Part shown: in pieces, positions 20,491 through 32,650 of the stretch
Numbering within the stretch: the first letter of the stretch is position 1
Layout: each line of letters begins with the position of its first letter
DNA from: Timema cristinae
Lineage: Eukaryota > Arthropoda > Insecta > Phasmatodea > Timematidae
Assembly: GCA_039000515.1 (NCBI GenBank)
Contig: JBCFYV010000001.1
Span: forward strand, 18,639,928-18,703,927
DNA length: 64,000 nucleotides
Reading direction: 5' to 3'
Position numbers and translations under genes: made by a program
Notes under the pieces: model-generated
Told to the model about the DNA's origin: nothing
Databases searched by the model: none
Seen by the model: the letters and a program-made list of their open reading frames with translations, nothing else

Positions 20491-22489
20491 TTTAAGAAAA
20501 CAAGTATTATTTGATTTTGGGGTGTACAATCTAGAGGTAGAAAATTTCACACGAATACAAAACTTTCTTTGCATGATAAAGTAAACAAAATTACAAAAAG
20601 GGGAAAGTATCTAAACAAAATTCGATTAGCTTTAAAAAAATTATTATTATTAATATACCTATACTGTGATTTTTTGTAGGACTTCCAAATCACCTTAAAC
20701 AACTTTTTATTGTTTTGTTACGTAGGTATTGTCTAGTAACCGCATAGGTTGTCGTAAGCACACACGATTAATGGTGTTATTATTTTTACGAGCGCCCCAC
20801 CTCCCTTCTTTTTCCATAATTTTTTTTAACGATCTATTTATTGTTATTTTAACGACATCAGTAGCGATACGGCTTGACTGTATCGGGGCCTAAAGGACAC
20901 AAAGCTGTGTTCGGTGACTCGAGTGCCGAGAGAACGAGATTAAAAAAGTGACAGAGAAATATTATGACGTCACTCAACAAAACCGTCACTTAAAACGACT
21001 GAAACAGTAAAACCTTCTAAGAGACATAAAATGTTTAAACCCTTCCTTCCTCTTTCCCCTAACAGCATCCCTCCCTCGATCTCATCATTTTTTATGAGAC
21101 AAAAAAACAAACGAATATCATTGACTAGTACACGACGTTTTTTTTCTCTATTATTTGACCACTGTAAAAGAAAAAGAAATATTAATGTAAAAATGGAGGA
21201 CGTGTTTTATCGAAAAGTTGTGAACAAGTTAATTTCTGTGAATGGTTTTGTTATACTATAACTTTATCTAATATTCTTGTAATAATATTATAACAAGATG
21301 TGTTTGCTAAAGAAAATATTATTTTGGTTGTAGAAACAAAATTAATCGTAAAAAGAACATGTTAATTTTATGAGTCCATAAACGTTTAAGAGTCAAAGCT
21401 ATTTTAAATGATATAAATACTTGACGGATTATAAACAGCCTCGTATTTAATTTGAGAGTGTCACGTTGACTGTGATTTATTTTAAACAAATTATACCAGA
21501 CGACAAGAGGAAATCAATTCTACTTTGGGTAAGATAAAGTTCAAAGGTATACCTTACAACCAATGAACTCATGGTTCTATTTATAAGAATGCAAGAGCTT
21601 AATAGAAAAGGTTTTTCATTGCATGGATGTTTTTTTAGTTTTCCTTTAAATTTATTGTATAATTAAGTCATGTGAATTTATTACGAGTTCTTAATAAAAT
21701 TTTAATGTCATTTTTTTAAATTTTTTTTTTAAATTTTAGAATGTTTAGGTAGTTTTAAAAGTTTTTTTTTTAAATAAATTTTAAATAATATATTCTGGGC
21801 TATGATTATCATAAATTATTCAACTTTTAGATACATCTTTAAAGAACTAGCTAACATAGGATTAAAAGAGCTTTACATACATGTGACGTAATGGCAGATC
21901 AAGATAGGATTGCTCTTATTGATGACTGAACGTTTTATGCAACGAACTCTTAGATATAAAGTTGGAACAAAAACTATTGATGTTTTTAATAGTTCTAAAA
22001 ATAGTCTTATAGTGTCACAATTTCGTTATTTTTTTATCTTGAAGTAGTTTTTTGTAAACGTACTTTGTTTCTAAAAATCATCTACAACTTAAGCTATTTG
22101 TCTTCGTCACGAAAATGGCCTGTAGGAATCTCCCTGTTTTAGGATGTAGATTATAACAATTCGTGGTAGCAAATGTATATACAGAATATAAAACAATAAA
22201 AAGGTATTTTTTTAAAAAGCAAGTAAATGTTTTCAAGACATAAATAGTATAGAGAGTGTGGGAACTCGTCACAGGAAGAGAGGAAGTGTTATCATCATAT
22301 GAACAAGAGGCCTCACAGGGTGAACAACTCATTTTATTACCTCTCTTTCTATTTCGTACATCGGTGTATAAGTGTGATAGTGCTTAGTGTGCTTAGTTTA
22401 GTCAAGCTAAGATGCAGCCCGCTTTGCAAAATATCCTCAAAATCTCCTAGTAGGCAAGGCCAATGAATTATTTCTTCATGCCCACTACT
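20491..22489. other. AT-rich spacer
   Basis: No gene or known repeat seen. A slightly richer patch at 20850-21000 contains GATACGGCTTGACTGTATCG and one TGACGTCA (CRE-like) at about 20966; a single 8-mer is weak evidence for regulation. ORFs at 21031-21261 and 22078-22332 are unrecognised. Confidence 0.4.
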
Positions 22490-22660
22490 CTTTACTACTC
22501 GTCCGGGCTCTCCTCATATTCATACTTATGCGTTAGGAATGAGGAATTGTACCCGCATTTACGTGAAGGCAGACTGGGAAACAATTTAAAACCATTTTTA
22601 GAGAGCTAGGGTGAGTTGGCTCTCACTAAAAATGAGGAAACCCCTCGTATTGAAAATTGC
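22490..22660 (-). repeat. SINE A, minus, 5'-truncated
   Basis: TTTACTACTCGTCCGGGCT, ACTTATGCGTTAGGAATGAGG, CCCGCATTTACGTG and GGGAAACAATTTAAAACC follow the family's complementary order. The tRNA head is not recognisable. Confidence 0.7.
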
Positions 22661-22939
22661 ATTTATTGATCAAGTTATAACGTAGGGTGGAGTACTAAAT
22701 AGTTTGGTCAACCTGTAGCGCAACTGCTGAGCTAAGACTCCGAGTTGTATTTCAAAAATAACTTGGAGCAGACATTTTGAAACTTTTTTTTTATTTCAGT
22801 AAGAAAATAAATAAATGATACGAAACAACCTTTCACACTTTCTTATAAAATATATTAATTTGGAACAAAATGGTACACTTCTTCCAAATTTGAAAGAAAT
22901 TTAACATTTTCGGCTGTATATTTAGGGATATTCACACAG

Positions 22940-23290
22940 AGGGGCATGAAGACAGACCTAAGGACATTCATACACAAATACAGAGGGACACACAGACCGA
23001 GGGACATACATAAACAAATACAAAGGGACACGCAGACCAAGGGACATACAGAAACAAATACAAAGGGACACGCAGACCAAGGGACATACAGAAACAAATA
23101 CAAAGGGACCTACATACACACACATACATAAACAAATACAAAGGGACACGCAGACCAAGGGACATACAGAAACAAATACAGAGGGACACGCAGACCAAGG
23201 GACATACAGAAACAAATACAAAGGGACACGCAGACCAAGGGACATACAGAAACAAATACAAAGGGGGACACACATACACACACATACAGA
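22940..23290 (+). repeat. 40-bp tandem array
   Basis: The unit is GGGACACGCAGACCAAGGG followed by ACATACAGAAACAAATACAAA, repeated at 40-bp steps (22985, 23025, 23065, then again from about 23142). ACACACATACA-type simple repeats interrupt it near 23110 and 23270. Because 40 is not a multiple of 3, several frames stay open and give cysteine-rich minus ORFs of 72-148 codons. These are not genes. Confidence 0.9.
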
Positions 23291-25728
23291 GGTACAAACA
23301 GAAAAGAGGCAGAAATTAATACAGACACACCTACACAAAGGGTCAGATAAAATTGTAAGACCCCACTTTTTTATTTCATTGGCACGCAAAAATACAATAT
23401 TCATATTTGTATTGGAAAATTACTCACGATTACAATATTATATATATATGAGAAAGTAAAATAAGTAAATTGCGGTCATCTTTTGGCTGCTAGGTTTCCG
23501 CGTCGAGTTAATTAGTGTAAAGTCGCTAATAGTCGGTAGTAAATATGTTAGGACATAGTCCCTTCTTCCACCTGCAGTCCTCACGATAACACCTGCTGCG
23601 AATAGACCACCACGAGTACTTTAGTAAAAAAAAACACACACACACTCACACACACTCGTTTAGGCTTGAGCACGCCCTGAAAGCCAACTTACATGGTGTA
23701 GAGTACATACCAACCCCCCTCAGTAGCGGTGGATACCGTACCGCAAAGCGCCATTACAGTACGGGTTGGTGTCGAAAGTGTTTGCTTTCTGGTAACATTA
23801 GTGCTCGGTGCAAGGGTTTCATCATCGGAATACCTTCTGAAAACAAGCTCGCAATGGATTTTGGGGAGGCGGAGTGGTGGAGGATTGGTGGAGGGGGATT
23901 AGGGCGTCTAGGACTACTTTGGGCACCGCATTTTGGAGAGAGTTTCACACAGAGCCGTGGAGAATTGTTAGCCGTGAAAAAAATCGGGAGGGCTTCATGG
24001 TGTTATACAGAGGTTAATGTTATTGTGTATGTGTGTGTGTGGGGGGGGGGGATATTAAGGTATAAGGGTGGAATATATAGCCACATCTACAGATTCCATA
24101 GGCTCCGTATCCTTATAGTTCTTAAGTCTTGAATAGTCCTTAGAAATGGATATCACGTCTTAAAAGTTCATATCCGTATCCGTAACTACGTGACCATGCC
24201 AACCAATAAGATATATGGAAAAAAACGTCCAATTAAAATCTTATAAAAGAAAATTTTCTAGAACTAAGCTCAAGTAGACGATATCACAGCTGACTATTAT
24301 TAACCAAAAGTAACAAACAACATATGTTGATAAAAAGTCCAGGATAGGCTACATTTGATAGGTAGGTTAAGGTGGGAGTCAAAAATAAAAGAGGAAAACA
24401 TGACATTATATTAGGCTCTATAAAACAGTCGATTTTTAAAAATGTGATTTTCCAAAAATAATTTGTGTAATAATCTTCTCAATCAGATAAATTAAAAATA
24501 TTGTTAATTTTTATTACGGTCCCTAGTTCAAATCTTGTTTACGTAACGCTATGTTTGAGAACTGTGTGGCCTTAGTGTACTTTAACAAATAATTAAATTG
24601 AATTATTTTTCGCTAATTTAATTGTTTGGATAATTTTAATGCTTCAAACATATCCACATAAAAATTATTATTTTTCTATATATTTCTTTTAATTTCATGT
24701 ATTTTAATTAAAAATTAAAATTATATTAATATATTTAAAAAAACGTTTTCTACTTTGTATATTAGTTTGGAAAAAACTCTATAAACAGCAACCATTATTT
24801 TAGGGAATTTTTAATCCTGCTTTGCATACTCTATACGCAAATAATTACCACGTGCGATTCTTCCATTAGACCAATGTTAAACTGTAGTTCTAGTATTTGA
24901 CACCACGTAGCAACATGGTCAAGCTTAACATGCGCCACTCTGATGTCTTCAAGATTATTGAATAACTTTCCTCACCTCTCGCCCTTCCAGCCAATCTTTA
25001 ACTTCGCGAACAACATAACAAAGCCCTTGCTGGTCTAACTCATTATCCTTTTTGCTTGACTGGTTTACAAGCTTTATTAGTACTAGTCATCTAACCTTGT
25101 ATAGTGTTGTCTGTATTTGTAGAGGATGAATGAGAATAATTCTTAACAAAACCAAAATATATCCGGCCGATGACTTCGATAGAAGTGTCAAGAATCAGTG
25201 GGGTATTCAGGGCTCAACAAGCGCTAATAAGAGATATTTTTTTTCTATAAAGATTGCGATTAGGAAAATATCAAAATAATTATGATATAATCATTAAATA
25301 TAATATACACTGAATCTTGAAATATTTGAGTTTTTTTGTTTTAAATAATTTATATATCATAATAAAAACATATTTGCTAAAAATGGGCAGAAATAAAGGT
25401 GAAGAAATGTCACGGCCGTGAACACAAAAAAAGTAGTAGAGCTTATTAAACTAAAATAAATCTCAAAACGAGAAGAAGTTAGGCAAAACTTGGGTTAGAT
25501 CCTTAATTATACTTTAGATAAAAACATTTTTAATAAAAGTTTAAATACTTTTTGTTTAACTCTTTTAATAATATTTATTTAGCCTCTGTTCATTAACTAA
25601 AGAATAGTGTATACATTTTAGTAATTTTTTATTTAAATGATATTTTTAGCACTTCTATTATTTATAAAAAACCTTTGCTCTTAGTTTTTATAAAAACAAC
25701 TACAAAACTACAAATAGCTTTTAAAACA
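23291..25728. other. Spacer with an unassigned GC-richer patch
   Basis: At 23560-24060 the DNA is less AT-rich. A 116-codon plus ORF (23782-24132) reads SENKLAMDFGEAEWWR then GGGGLGRLG; no family is recognised, and its end runs into GT and G repeats. The stretch 24130-25728 is AT-rich with nothing seen. Confidence 0.4.
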
Positions 25729-25736
25729 GTGGTTCT

Positions 25737-26133
25737 CAACCTGGAGGTCGCATCCTACTGGGGGCCGATGAAAACCTACCTTCAAGGGGACGACGACGCA
25801 TGGAACCATTAGGAAATAACGTTAAAAATTAGCTAATAAGATCAGACATATTTTATCTCAGTCCCTATTTCCAAAATAAATAAGACCAAATAAGTAGGCT
25901 TAACCCTAATATTCAAGAACCGATGAAAATAGATTAATCAACCATCACACTAATCTTCAGTGATATTTTTGTACTTTTATGCTGTCAGTAATACATTGAA
26001 TTTTGTGTAAAGCAACGTGACTATAAAACCAAAAACTTTTTTATATTTATTTATAATGATCCCAAAAAGTAGGGGGAGGGAATTTGATTATCTACCAAGG
26101 TCAGTGTCAGCTGAAAGAGGTTGAGATCCACTG
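25737..26133 (+). mobile_element. hAT-type MITE with 8-bp TSD
   Basis: It starts CAGTGGTTCTCAACCT and ends AGGTTGAGATCCACTG, inverted repeats matching at 15 of 16 positions. This is the classic end of hAT non-autonomous elements. It is flanked by TTTTAAAA (25729) and TTTTAGAG (26134), a 6/8 match to the 8-bp duplication hAT makes. The 397-bp interior has no transposase. Confidence 0.9.
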
Positions 26134-26279
26134 TTTTAGAGGCATTCAACATTCATACCTCCACCCCTAAACAGAAAATTTGTTTTGGTAAAGGTCTTGA
26201 CTAAAACACCTCCGGGACTAAATTAAAAAAACTTTTCGGGCTAAAACACTTCCGGCACAATTTTCAAAAACTGTTCGGG

Positions 26280-26490
26280 TGACTTTCGGTGGCAGGATGG
26301 TCTAAGCCCTAAGGCATCACTCTCTCAATAAACTAAAATGCCGATGGTGGGGGGGATGGGGCTCAATTCCTGTCATGTGCACTGAGGGTACTTCCCCCAA
26401 ATATCTTTCTACTCTCTCTCTCTACGCAACTGCGAGTGCGAGTACATTTCTCTAATCAGAACTTCCTCATCCCTAACACTTTGCTAACAG
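26280..26490 (+). repeat. SINE A, plus, 3'-shortened
   Basis: GTGGCAGGATGGTCTAAG head, GCCGATGGTGGGG, TGCACTGAGGGTACTTCC, CTCTACGCAACTGCGAG and TTCCTCATCCCTAACAC are in order. The conserved tail is missing after about 26490. Confidence 0.7.
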
Positions 26491-27599
26491 TTTTTTCAGT
26501 ATCCCAATTTGTTTCTATAAATAGTTTACAATGTATTAGTAGTTTAGAAAAACTATATTTCTACTTATAATAAAAACTTTATATATCAGCAGATTTAAAT
26601 TTGTGTATTTCAGGTTCAAGGTCAGCTACACATAGCATAGGTGGACAAATTCTGTCTAGTATTCATTAATGATAAAAAAACTCTTTCATAGAAGAAATAA
26701 ATAAAGACGATGATGGAGTCAATTAATTGCTCCAAAAGTTAAAAAGTTTTTTAAGAGTGCCTGTTGCTAAAAATTGTACTTAGAAGAGTTCCAAGAAAAC
26801 TTAAATGTTTGGATCCTAATCTATAATAGAAGTGCAGCGCGCCATTAGTTAAAGAGAGAAAAAACAATTAAACCATCCATTTGTGTAAATACTAAGTATT
26901 ATTAAAAGGTGTTATAATAGTATAATATGTGGATGAGCTAGATTAATTTAAATATGTAACATTTTATGGAATATTACAATATTTATTAAACAGAACTTTA
27001 TTTTGATTTCAACCAAGTTGGTATAATACAATAATATATAATTAGGTTTGCAAATTCATATAGAGAGAGTTGACTGAATTTGATGGGAAGGGCTTTATGT
27101 GAGGCCTTTTTTCCTACTAGTATCCTACTATTAAATAGTATTTTTGTTGAAAAAAGAGGACTCTTTTAAGCCCTTCCAACCAAAATAAGTTTATAATAGT
27201 AGTTCAGTTGTACAAATATTTTTATTCGTACGAGAAATTTAAATAATATGATAAAATACATTTGTAGATATTCTTTAAATCACACGTTACTGGGCTAAGC
27301 CTAAAAAGCGATGGTAAAACCAATAGTTACTATGATATTATATTGTCATCATTTTCAAGAAATTGTTGAAGTATTACTTTAGTTGAAAGATTTATAATAT
27401 ACCTTTTTACTATTGGACCGGTTATTATGGACAGGAGGGTCAAAATCATATTGTTTACTAATATACAGGATTTATTATAGAAAATGTAAGCTATAAAATG
27501 TTTTATTGAATTTCAATCAACTCACTCTTCTATGCATTGAATATTATTGCTCAAAATATGAATTTCTGAAAAACTACTTGAATGTGTTATTAATATATT
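26491..27599. other. AT-rich spacer
   Basis: AAAGACGATGATGGAGTCAA near 26702 resembles the KDD...N part of the type-2 LINE fragments but is too short to call. Nothing else seen. Confidence 0.35.
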
Positions 27600-27725
27600 T
27601 AAAGTTACACGTATTGGACTCTCAAGAATATGGAAAAGAAATACTTGAAGAGATTTAAAATTTGATGCTAGAGAAGAATTGAGAAGATCAAAGGGACAGA
27701 CTTGGCTTGGGGACAAAACCATAAT
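27600..27725 (+). pseudogene. LINE RT C-terminal fragment (type 2), short
   Basis: The plus-strand frame reads WTLKNMEKKYLKRFKI, stop, C, stop, RRIEKIKGTD, matching the TWTL..KE.KYL...M.CWRRIE..K.TD blocks at 14.2 and 50.0 kb. Downstream parts are absent. Confidence 0.65.
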
Positions 27726-28164
27726 TAATAAATTACGTCTTAAGATAATACTATGTCACCAACTAAGTGTAATTAGATTCAGAACGAAGGATTATTCGCC
27801 CCCCCCCCCTCTAAAAGGTTTGCCAAATTTTGACACAAGTTAAATGATTAAAATTTGCCACCACAGGATAAAAATAAAAATAATGTATTTGTTTTAAGGG
27901 GAATGTGTATTTATAGATTTGGGTGGTCAAAATCAAATCAAATTTGCTAAAATTAAAATATGACAAATTTTGGACACCTAAGCTAATAAAAAACATTTCA
28001 TAATACATTAAATATGGTCTATGTGAGTAGTATATGCTTTACAAGTTTTGTCGAAATGGCATAAATTGTTAGTTCATTTTCGCCACCATTCTTTTATTAT
28101 ATTCCAAAATACTTTAGACTAGTTTATTTCTACACATTAGGTTTAAATATTTGCTTGTCAGAAT
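27726..28164. other. AT-rich spacer with poly-C
   Basis: A C run lies near 27800. Nothing else recognised. Confidence 0.5.
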
Positions 28165-28174
28165 AAGGCTTATT

Positions 28175-28438
28175 GTAGGTGACTGGTGGTCTAGGGGTAA
28201 GGTGTCAGACTTCTATGCTGGCGGCCGGGTTCAATCCTCGGTCCCGGCAAAGATTTATCTGATTACCAAACCCTTCCTTCACCTCTGACAAGACATCTTG
28301 TGAATGTGGGGAATGCCAGGCCTCCACCGTGGTTCGGATTCCACGTTAACTGTAGGTCCTTCATTTCATCTCACATTCACCCTACCATTACACATTAGCG
28401 TAAGTGCGTATAACCCGAATGGGTAGTAGACGCGGTGC

Positions 28439-28473
<35 letters not shown>
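28175..28473 (+). repeat. SINE B, plus, full length with TSD
   Basis: Head GGTGACTGGTGGTCTAGGGG, GGTTCAATCC B box, CAAGACATCTTGTGAATG, central hairpin, tail AACCCGAATGGGTAG and a 30-bp TAA repeat. AAGGCTTATT at 28165-28174 recurs at 28474-28483. Confidence 0.95.
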
Positions 28474-28475
<2 letters not shown>

Positions 28476-28483
28476 GGCTTATT

Positions 28484-29003
28484 AATTTCATTTGTTCCGT
28501 GCAGATAGTGGAATTGTCACATTTTTATAGCTTTAAACTTACACAAAATAATTCATTATATTTTACCTTGAATAATCTTGCCTCTAAAAAGGCAGTCTTA
28601 AGGGATATCAAACACCATACCTGCGGATGTATGTATGATTTAATTTTAGTCGATATATACAAATTAGTTGGGAAGTTATGAGTGAGACAAAGAAATAAGC
28701 ATACTTCACATCACTTCTTTTCCCTGTTAAAAAAAAAAATTGAAAGAAAGTGACACATTTCTCTCTATTATTGTATTTTACTAAAATATCACCATGGATT
28801 ACTGTTCTCACTTTGATGTAACAATGAATAGATAATATTACTTTTTCGATTTACCATAACTTTACTAGTCTCAACATATCAACTAGTAAAAGATGACCCT
28901 TATTACTAGACGAGCCAGAATTACCAGATAAGAGAGCACTGGCATGCAAAGCGAAAATCCCTATGTTAGATTCCTGTAAATTTTAATTTTTAATATACAT
29001 TTT
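28484..29003. other. Spacer with faint tRNA-like block
   Basis: GAGAGCACTGGCATGCAAAG at about 28931 followed by GTTAGATTCCTGTAAA resembles a decayed SINE C unit. ORFs here are unrecognised. Confidence 0.3.
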
Positions 29004-29250
29004 GAAAACACATCTTACTACCTGTTTAGTTTATAATCATATAAATAATTTTCGAAAATGTGTTATGAATGAAGAAAGTTGAATTTAGAGGGAGTGTTTC
29101 TGCATTTTTGTAAGGGGGAGTGGGGGTGTTAAACCATTCAGGAAAAACACAGCCTCAATACATCCAACCAGGATTCGTACCCCGATCTTCTTGTCATAGG
29201 CAGTATAGTCTATTGCGAGAGAGATACCTATTACCATTCGATTAACTAAA
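29004..29250 (-). repeat. SINE A, minus, old full-length copy
   Basis: ACATCTTACTACCTG tail, GTTGAATTTAGAGGGAGTG, TTAAACCATTCAGGAAAAAC, GGATTCGTACCCCGATCTTC and a decayed head to about 29250. Confidence 0.75.
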
Positions 29251-29435
29251 CAGGTTTCGTTAAAGGAACTTTCTTTTGATTTATTCAACGCATGTGATGT
29301 CAAAAGAAAAGTTGAAAAACATATTATTTATCAATGGCATGAAATGATATAATTTATTTGTTGTATGTATTATAGTATAATTATTTTTATCACATCTTAT
29401 TGCCCATTTGGCTAGTACCCATTATTTGACATTTA

Positions 29436-29636
29436 ACTATCCAATTCGGTATCCGCGTCGTCTAACGCCTAGTCTCGGGTTTTTTTTTTTAACATAATTG
29501 TTTTCCACTCAGCCTCCACGCAAATTCGAGTGCATTTCCCCTCAATTAATCCTTCTTAGTCCTTAACCCATTAGTGTAAGTTAGTACATAATTATATAGC
29601 CCGAATAGGTCGTAAGACGTGGCACTAAAAAAATGA
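29436..29636 (+). repeat. SINE A, plus, internally deleted
   Basis: Head GGTATCCGCGTCGTCTAACG leads within ~20 bp into a T run and then the body CATAATTGTTTTCCACTCAG. The B-box region is deleted. Tail TAGCCCGAATAGGTCG, GACGTGGCACTAAAAAAA. Confidence 0.75.
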
Positions 29637-29714
29637 ATCAACTAATTAAATTTGGTTATGGTATGTAACAAAGATGTACAATTTGGTTAAGTGTAATGTG
29701 TCATTTTAAAAGTC

Positions 29715-29932
29715 GAAAAATCGGCTTAATTGGCCGATCGGTTCAAGGCGTCACTCTCGTGTCAGTCTGGCTTAATGATGATGGGGAGATCGGGGTTCGA
29801 ATTTTGTTCAGGTCTACTGAGAATGGGGTTTTCTCTAATAGTTTCCCAATTTCCTTCCATGCATATATGGATAAACTACCTATAACGGGCTTTCTTCCTC
29901 ATACCTACCTTATTGTAGTAACAAGATGCGAT

Positions 29933-29935
<3 letters not shown>
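29715..29935 (+). repeat. SINE A, plus, 3' end replaced by TA repeat
   Basis: GCTTAATTGGCCGATCGG head, GGGGAGATCGGGGTTCGAAT, TGGGGTTTTCTCTAATAG, CAATTTCCTTCCATGC and GTAACAAGATGCGATGAG, followed directly by a TA repeat. Confidence 0.75.
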
Positions 29936-29978
<43 letters not shown>

Positions 29979-30060
29979 ATATAATTTAATTTTCATCGTT
30001 TGAAAGAAATTATATATATATATATATATAATTTCTTTTAAACGATGAAAATTAAATAAA
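29936..30060. repeat. TA-rich foldback
   Basis: ATTTAATTTTCATCGTTTGA then AAGAAATTATAT at 29983-30014 is the inverse complement, bar one base, of 30028-30058. A (TA)n lies between the arms and another before them. This gives a perfect-looking hairpin of ~31 bp per arm. Confidence 0.85.
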
Positions 30061-30252
30061 TACAAAGTTAAACATTCTCTTTTTTTTGTGTGCGAGTGTT
30101 CTGCAAAGTGGCAACAGCTTGCGATATGCTGTAATAGGGTTGTTGTTGCCTAATGTGAGTGATGGACGTCCTTCCGAGAGATGTTGGGTGATAGAACAAA
30201 GGATAGAATAGTGACTACAAGTTTTCTGACCATTGACCAGGCTAGAACTTAA

Positions 30253-30253
30253 C

Positions 30254-30291
<38 letters not shown>

Positions 30292-30433
30292 TATTAGCAC
30301 CGCGTCTTACTACCCGTTCGGGTTATACGCACTTACGCTAATGTGTAATGGTAGGTGATTGTGAGATGAAATGAAGGACCTACAGTTTAACGTGGAATCC
30401 GAACCACGGTGGCGGCCTGGCATTCCTCACATT
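30253..30433 (-). repeat. SINE B 3' module, minus, 5'-truncated, with TSD
   Basis: ATT tail, GCACCGCGTCTTACTACC, GTGATTGTGAGATGAAATG, ACCACGGTGGCGGCCTGG and GCATTCCTCACATT, then stops. CTAGAACTTAA at 30242-30252 recurs at 30434-30444. The head was never inserted. Confidence 0.9.
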
Positions 30434-30444
30434 CTAGAACTTAA

Positions 30445-31089
30445 ACTACTAGAGTGAAAGGCATTTAACTCCACCTTAAACACAGTAAAAAATCATGCAT
30501 GAGTTAGTGTAAATACTATGAAAATACCACTGTCGCGTTCGTTTCGATGCGCGCGCACCCTTACTTTGCTGTGATTGGTAGTCCTTAGCAGTCCGTATCG
30601 ACTAGTCCTTAGAAAGTTAAAGTTGAGTCGACTTCTGCAAAGTGATAAGGACACTGTAAACAGTGCAACCTGTTATTGTGGAGTCTATTTCCTAAGGAGT
30701 TATACGCAGTTTACTGATACGGGGCCTGCTGTTGGCGCTTATCTCAGTGCTAACGTTTCCAACTGGTAATAACTAGTTCGAAACCATGCCTAGTAACTTT
30801 AGTGTTTTGTTTGTTTTTTTTTGGTGGAGGAAGATAATTCGGTTCTATTTCTATCCCCCTCTCTCTCTACAAAAGATTACGGGTGCAATTTAATCTTTAA
30901 CTTTCAACTACTCTCCTTATACCTACTATATTATTTTTATTCAATTTAATAAACTTAGGATAAACGTCTCAATTAGACATAGCAGAAAAAAAATATTCAA
31001 TAATGGAAAGGCACTTAAAATAAAGAAAGAAAAAAACAGGATTTTGTATTTATATTCTAAGAAAACTATTATTCAGTGTTCAATTTTCA
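30445..31089. other. Spacer with a CpG-bearing patch
   Basis: GTCGCGTTCGTTTCGATGCG then CGCGCACCC at 30533-30560 and a less AT-rich stretch to 30770, open for 64 codons on plus with no recognisable product. It could be a promoter or exon relic; I cannot support either. Confidence 0.3.
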
Positions 31090-31212
31090 TAGAAAAGGCT
31101 TTCATCTGATAACCAGAAAAGTTACTAGATCTACTTTCAATTAGTCATACGCCAAGTAATGTGTCCTGTATCTTTCACTTTTGACAGATCTTATAAATAA
31201 ATTTGAGATAAA
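31090..31212 (+). repeat. Repeat I copy
   Basis: AGAAAAGTTACTAGATCTAC, TTAGTCATACGCCAAGTAAT and TTTCACTTTTGACAGATC align with copies at 2.6, 5.5 and 48.2 kb. A SINE A minus copy follows within 15 bp. Confidence 0.55.
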
Positions 31213-31224
31213 ATTAGTTTTTTT

Positions 31225-31446
31225 TTATCACTGCATCTTACTACCTATTCAGTTTGTACGCATATATGATAATTACTCTAATAGAGTAAGGATGAGGATG
31301 GAAGCACTTAAGAGGTAATATAACAGCATTTGCGTGGGAAAAGAATGGAAAACAATTTGAGGAAAACCGCCCTATCAGGTCTGAACCTCGATCTCCCTGT
31401 CATCAGTAGGCAATGTCTTAGACCATTTGGCCACTGAAGTGGGTGA
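31225..31446 (-). repeat. SINE A, minus
   Basis: CACTGCATCTTACTACC, CATTTGCGTGGGAAAAG, GAGGAAAACCGCCC, CTGAACCTCGATCTCC and TTTGGCCACTGAAGTGGG. The head is shortened between B box and A box. Confidence 0.8.
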
Positions 31447-31994
31447 TAATATATTTAAGTATTTTCACTGTTGGCTATGAATTTTTTTTTTTCCAAACGG
31501 CTCTTCATATTAAAATTGGACTCTATTGGAATACATATTTCTCTCTCTTCTTAAATTTACACAATTGAGTTTTGATCCGTCATCGGCAGAATAAATGCAA
31601 ACACAAAAGTAACAAAAAACTACATGCATGTCAAGTTTTGTATGAAAGGCACCACGTGATCCGATATGATTACCATTGGTGAAGGGAGGGTAACAATCGT
31701 CCAGTATAGGTACTTGAACCCGACAAGAGTTATAGGAGAAGGGGAGAGGGGGATTAGGTTAACACTGACTCGATTATTCTTAACCTTGAAAAGGAAACAA
31801 TGCACCTTTCAAATGAAGATTGTACGATTAAAAGATATTCTCTAAGAACATTAAAAATGACAACGATAGATCAGTGACAAGGAGAACGAGGTGGGGTTGG
31901 ATTAAGAAAGGGGAAGGGGGTCACTAATTTAAACATGTGCTTTGAGATATTCCGACTTTTTATTCCTACAGTCTGATTTTAATATAAACCTTTG
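31447..31994. other. Spacer
   Basis: Nothing recognised. A 61-codon minus ORF at 31620 is not of a known family. Confidence 0.45.
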
Positions 31995-32070
31995 TATGGT
32001 GGTCAGCGGTACTGATAACTAACCTAGGAGTGCCAGGTTTGATTTCCAGCCGATACTATATTTATTTTTT
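31995..32070 (+). repeat. tRNA-like unit
   Basis: ATGGTGGTCAGCGGTACTGA supplies an A-box-like part and AGGTTTGATTTCC a B-box-like part ~50 bp later. An AT-rich tail follows. A relic of another tRNA-derived SINE is likely. Confidence 0.45.
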
Positions 32071-32449
32071 TCTGAAATGCTGTCTGCAAGTTACACTTTT
32101 GCTAGATGTTATCAATAGATATAATCAGGACCGTGATTTTTTATTGAATAAAAATAATTTTAAAATTACCTATAAAATGACTTAAAAAATTTCAAAAAAA
32201 AATAACAAAAACTTATTAAATACACACGACTAGATCAAACATACACTTTACAAAATGTAAGAAGCAGTGACTCAAAAATACCTTAGAAATTACCAAAAAT
32301 GATGCAAACCAATTAGATTTAATTCAAAAATGACAAAAAAAATTACCTATATAATTACGTTTAAATTATTTAAGGTTTCTTCCTAGTAGAAGTCTCCTAT
32401 AAATAATGTTAGTGAAATTATTTTGAAAATCAATTTTCTTTTGATCCTT

Positions 32450-32650
32450 CGTAGTATGCTACTACCCATCCAACATATCAGCATATTTTCACTCAAAGGA
32501 AGTGAGGATGATGAAGGTAGAGCTTGGAGTTCTTAAATTAGGATTTGAGTGGGGGAAAAAAAAAAGTAAAACCGTTTAAAAACCATCTCGGTTTACATTT
32601 AGCATGGACTCGAACCTTGACTTTAGTAAACTTGACGAGACTGACTTTTT
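32450..32650 (-). repeat. SINE A-like relic, minus
   Basis: GTATGCTACTACCCATCC, GGAAGTGAGGATGATGAAGG, GATTTGAGTGGGGG, AAACCGTTTAAAAACC and GGACTCGAACCTTG follow family order with strong divergence. Confidence 0.55.

Noticed and set aside
20966..20973. TGACGTCA as a CRE promoter element
   Set aside because: A single 8-mer, with another at 48.7 kb, is expected by chance in 64 kb and no gene is attached.
22958..23404. 148-codon minus ORF, cysteine/leucine-rich, with repeated VCVSLCICFCMS-type units
   Set aside because: It is a translation of the 40-bp DNA array; neighbouring frames are open in the same way. Repetition, not selection, explains it.
23782..24132. A 116-codon host gene
   Set aside because: No family recognised; the 3' third runs into GT and poly-G repeats.
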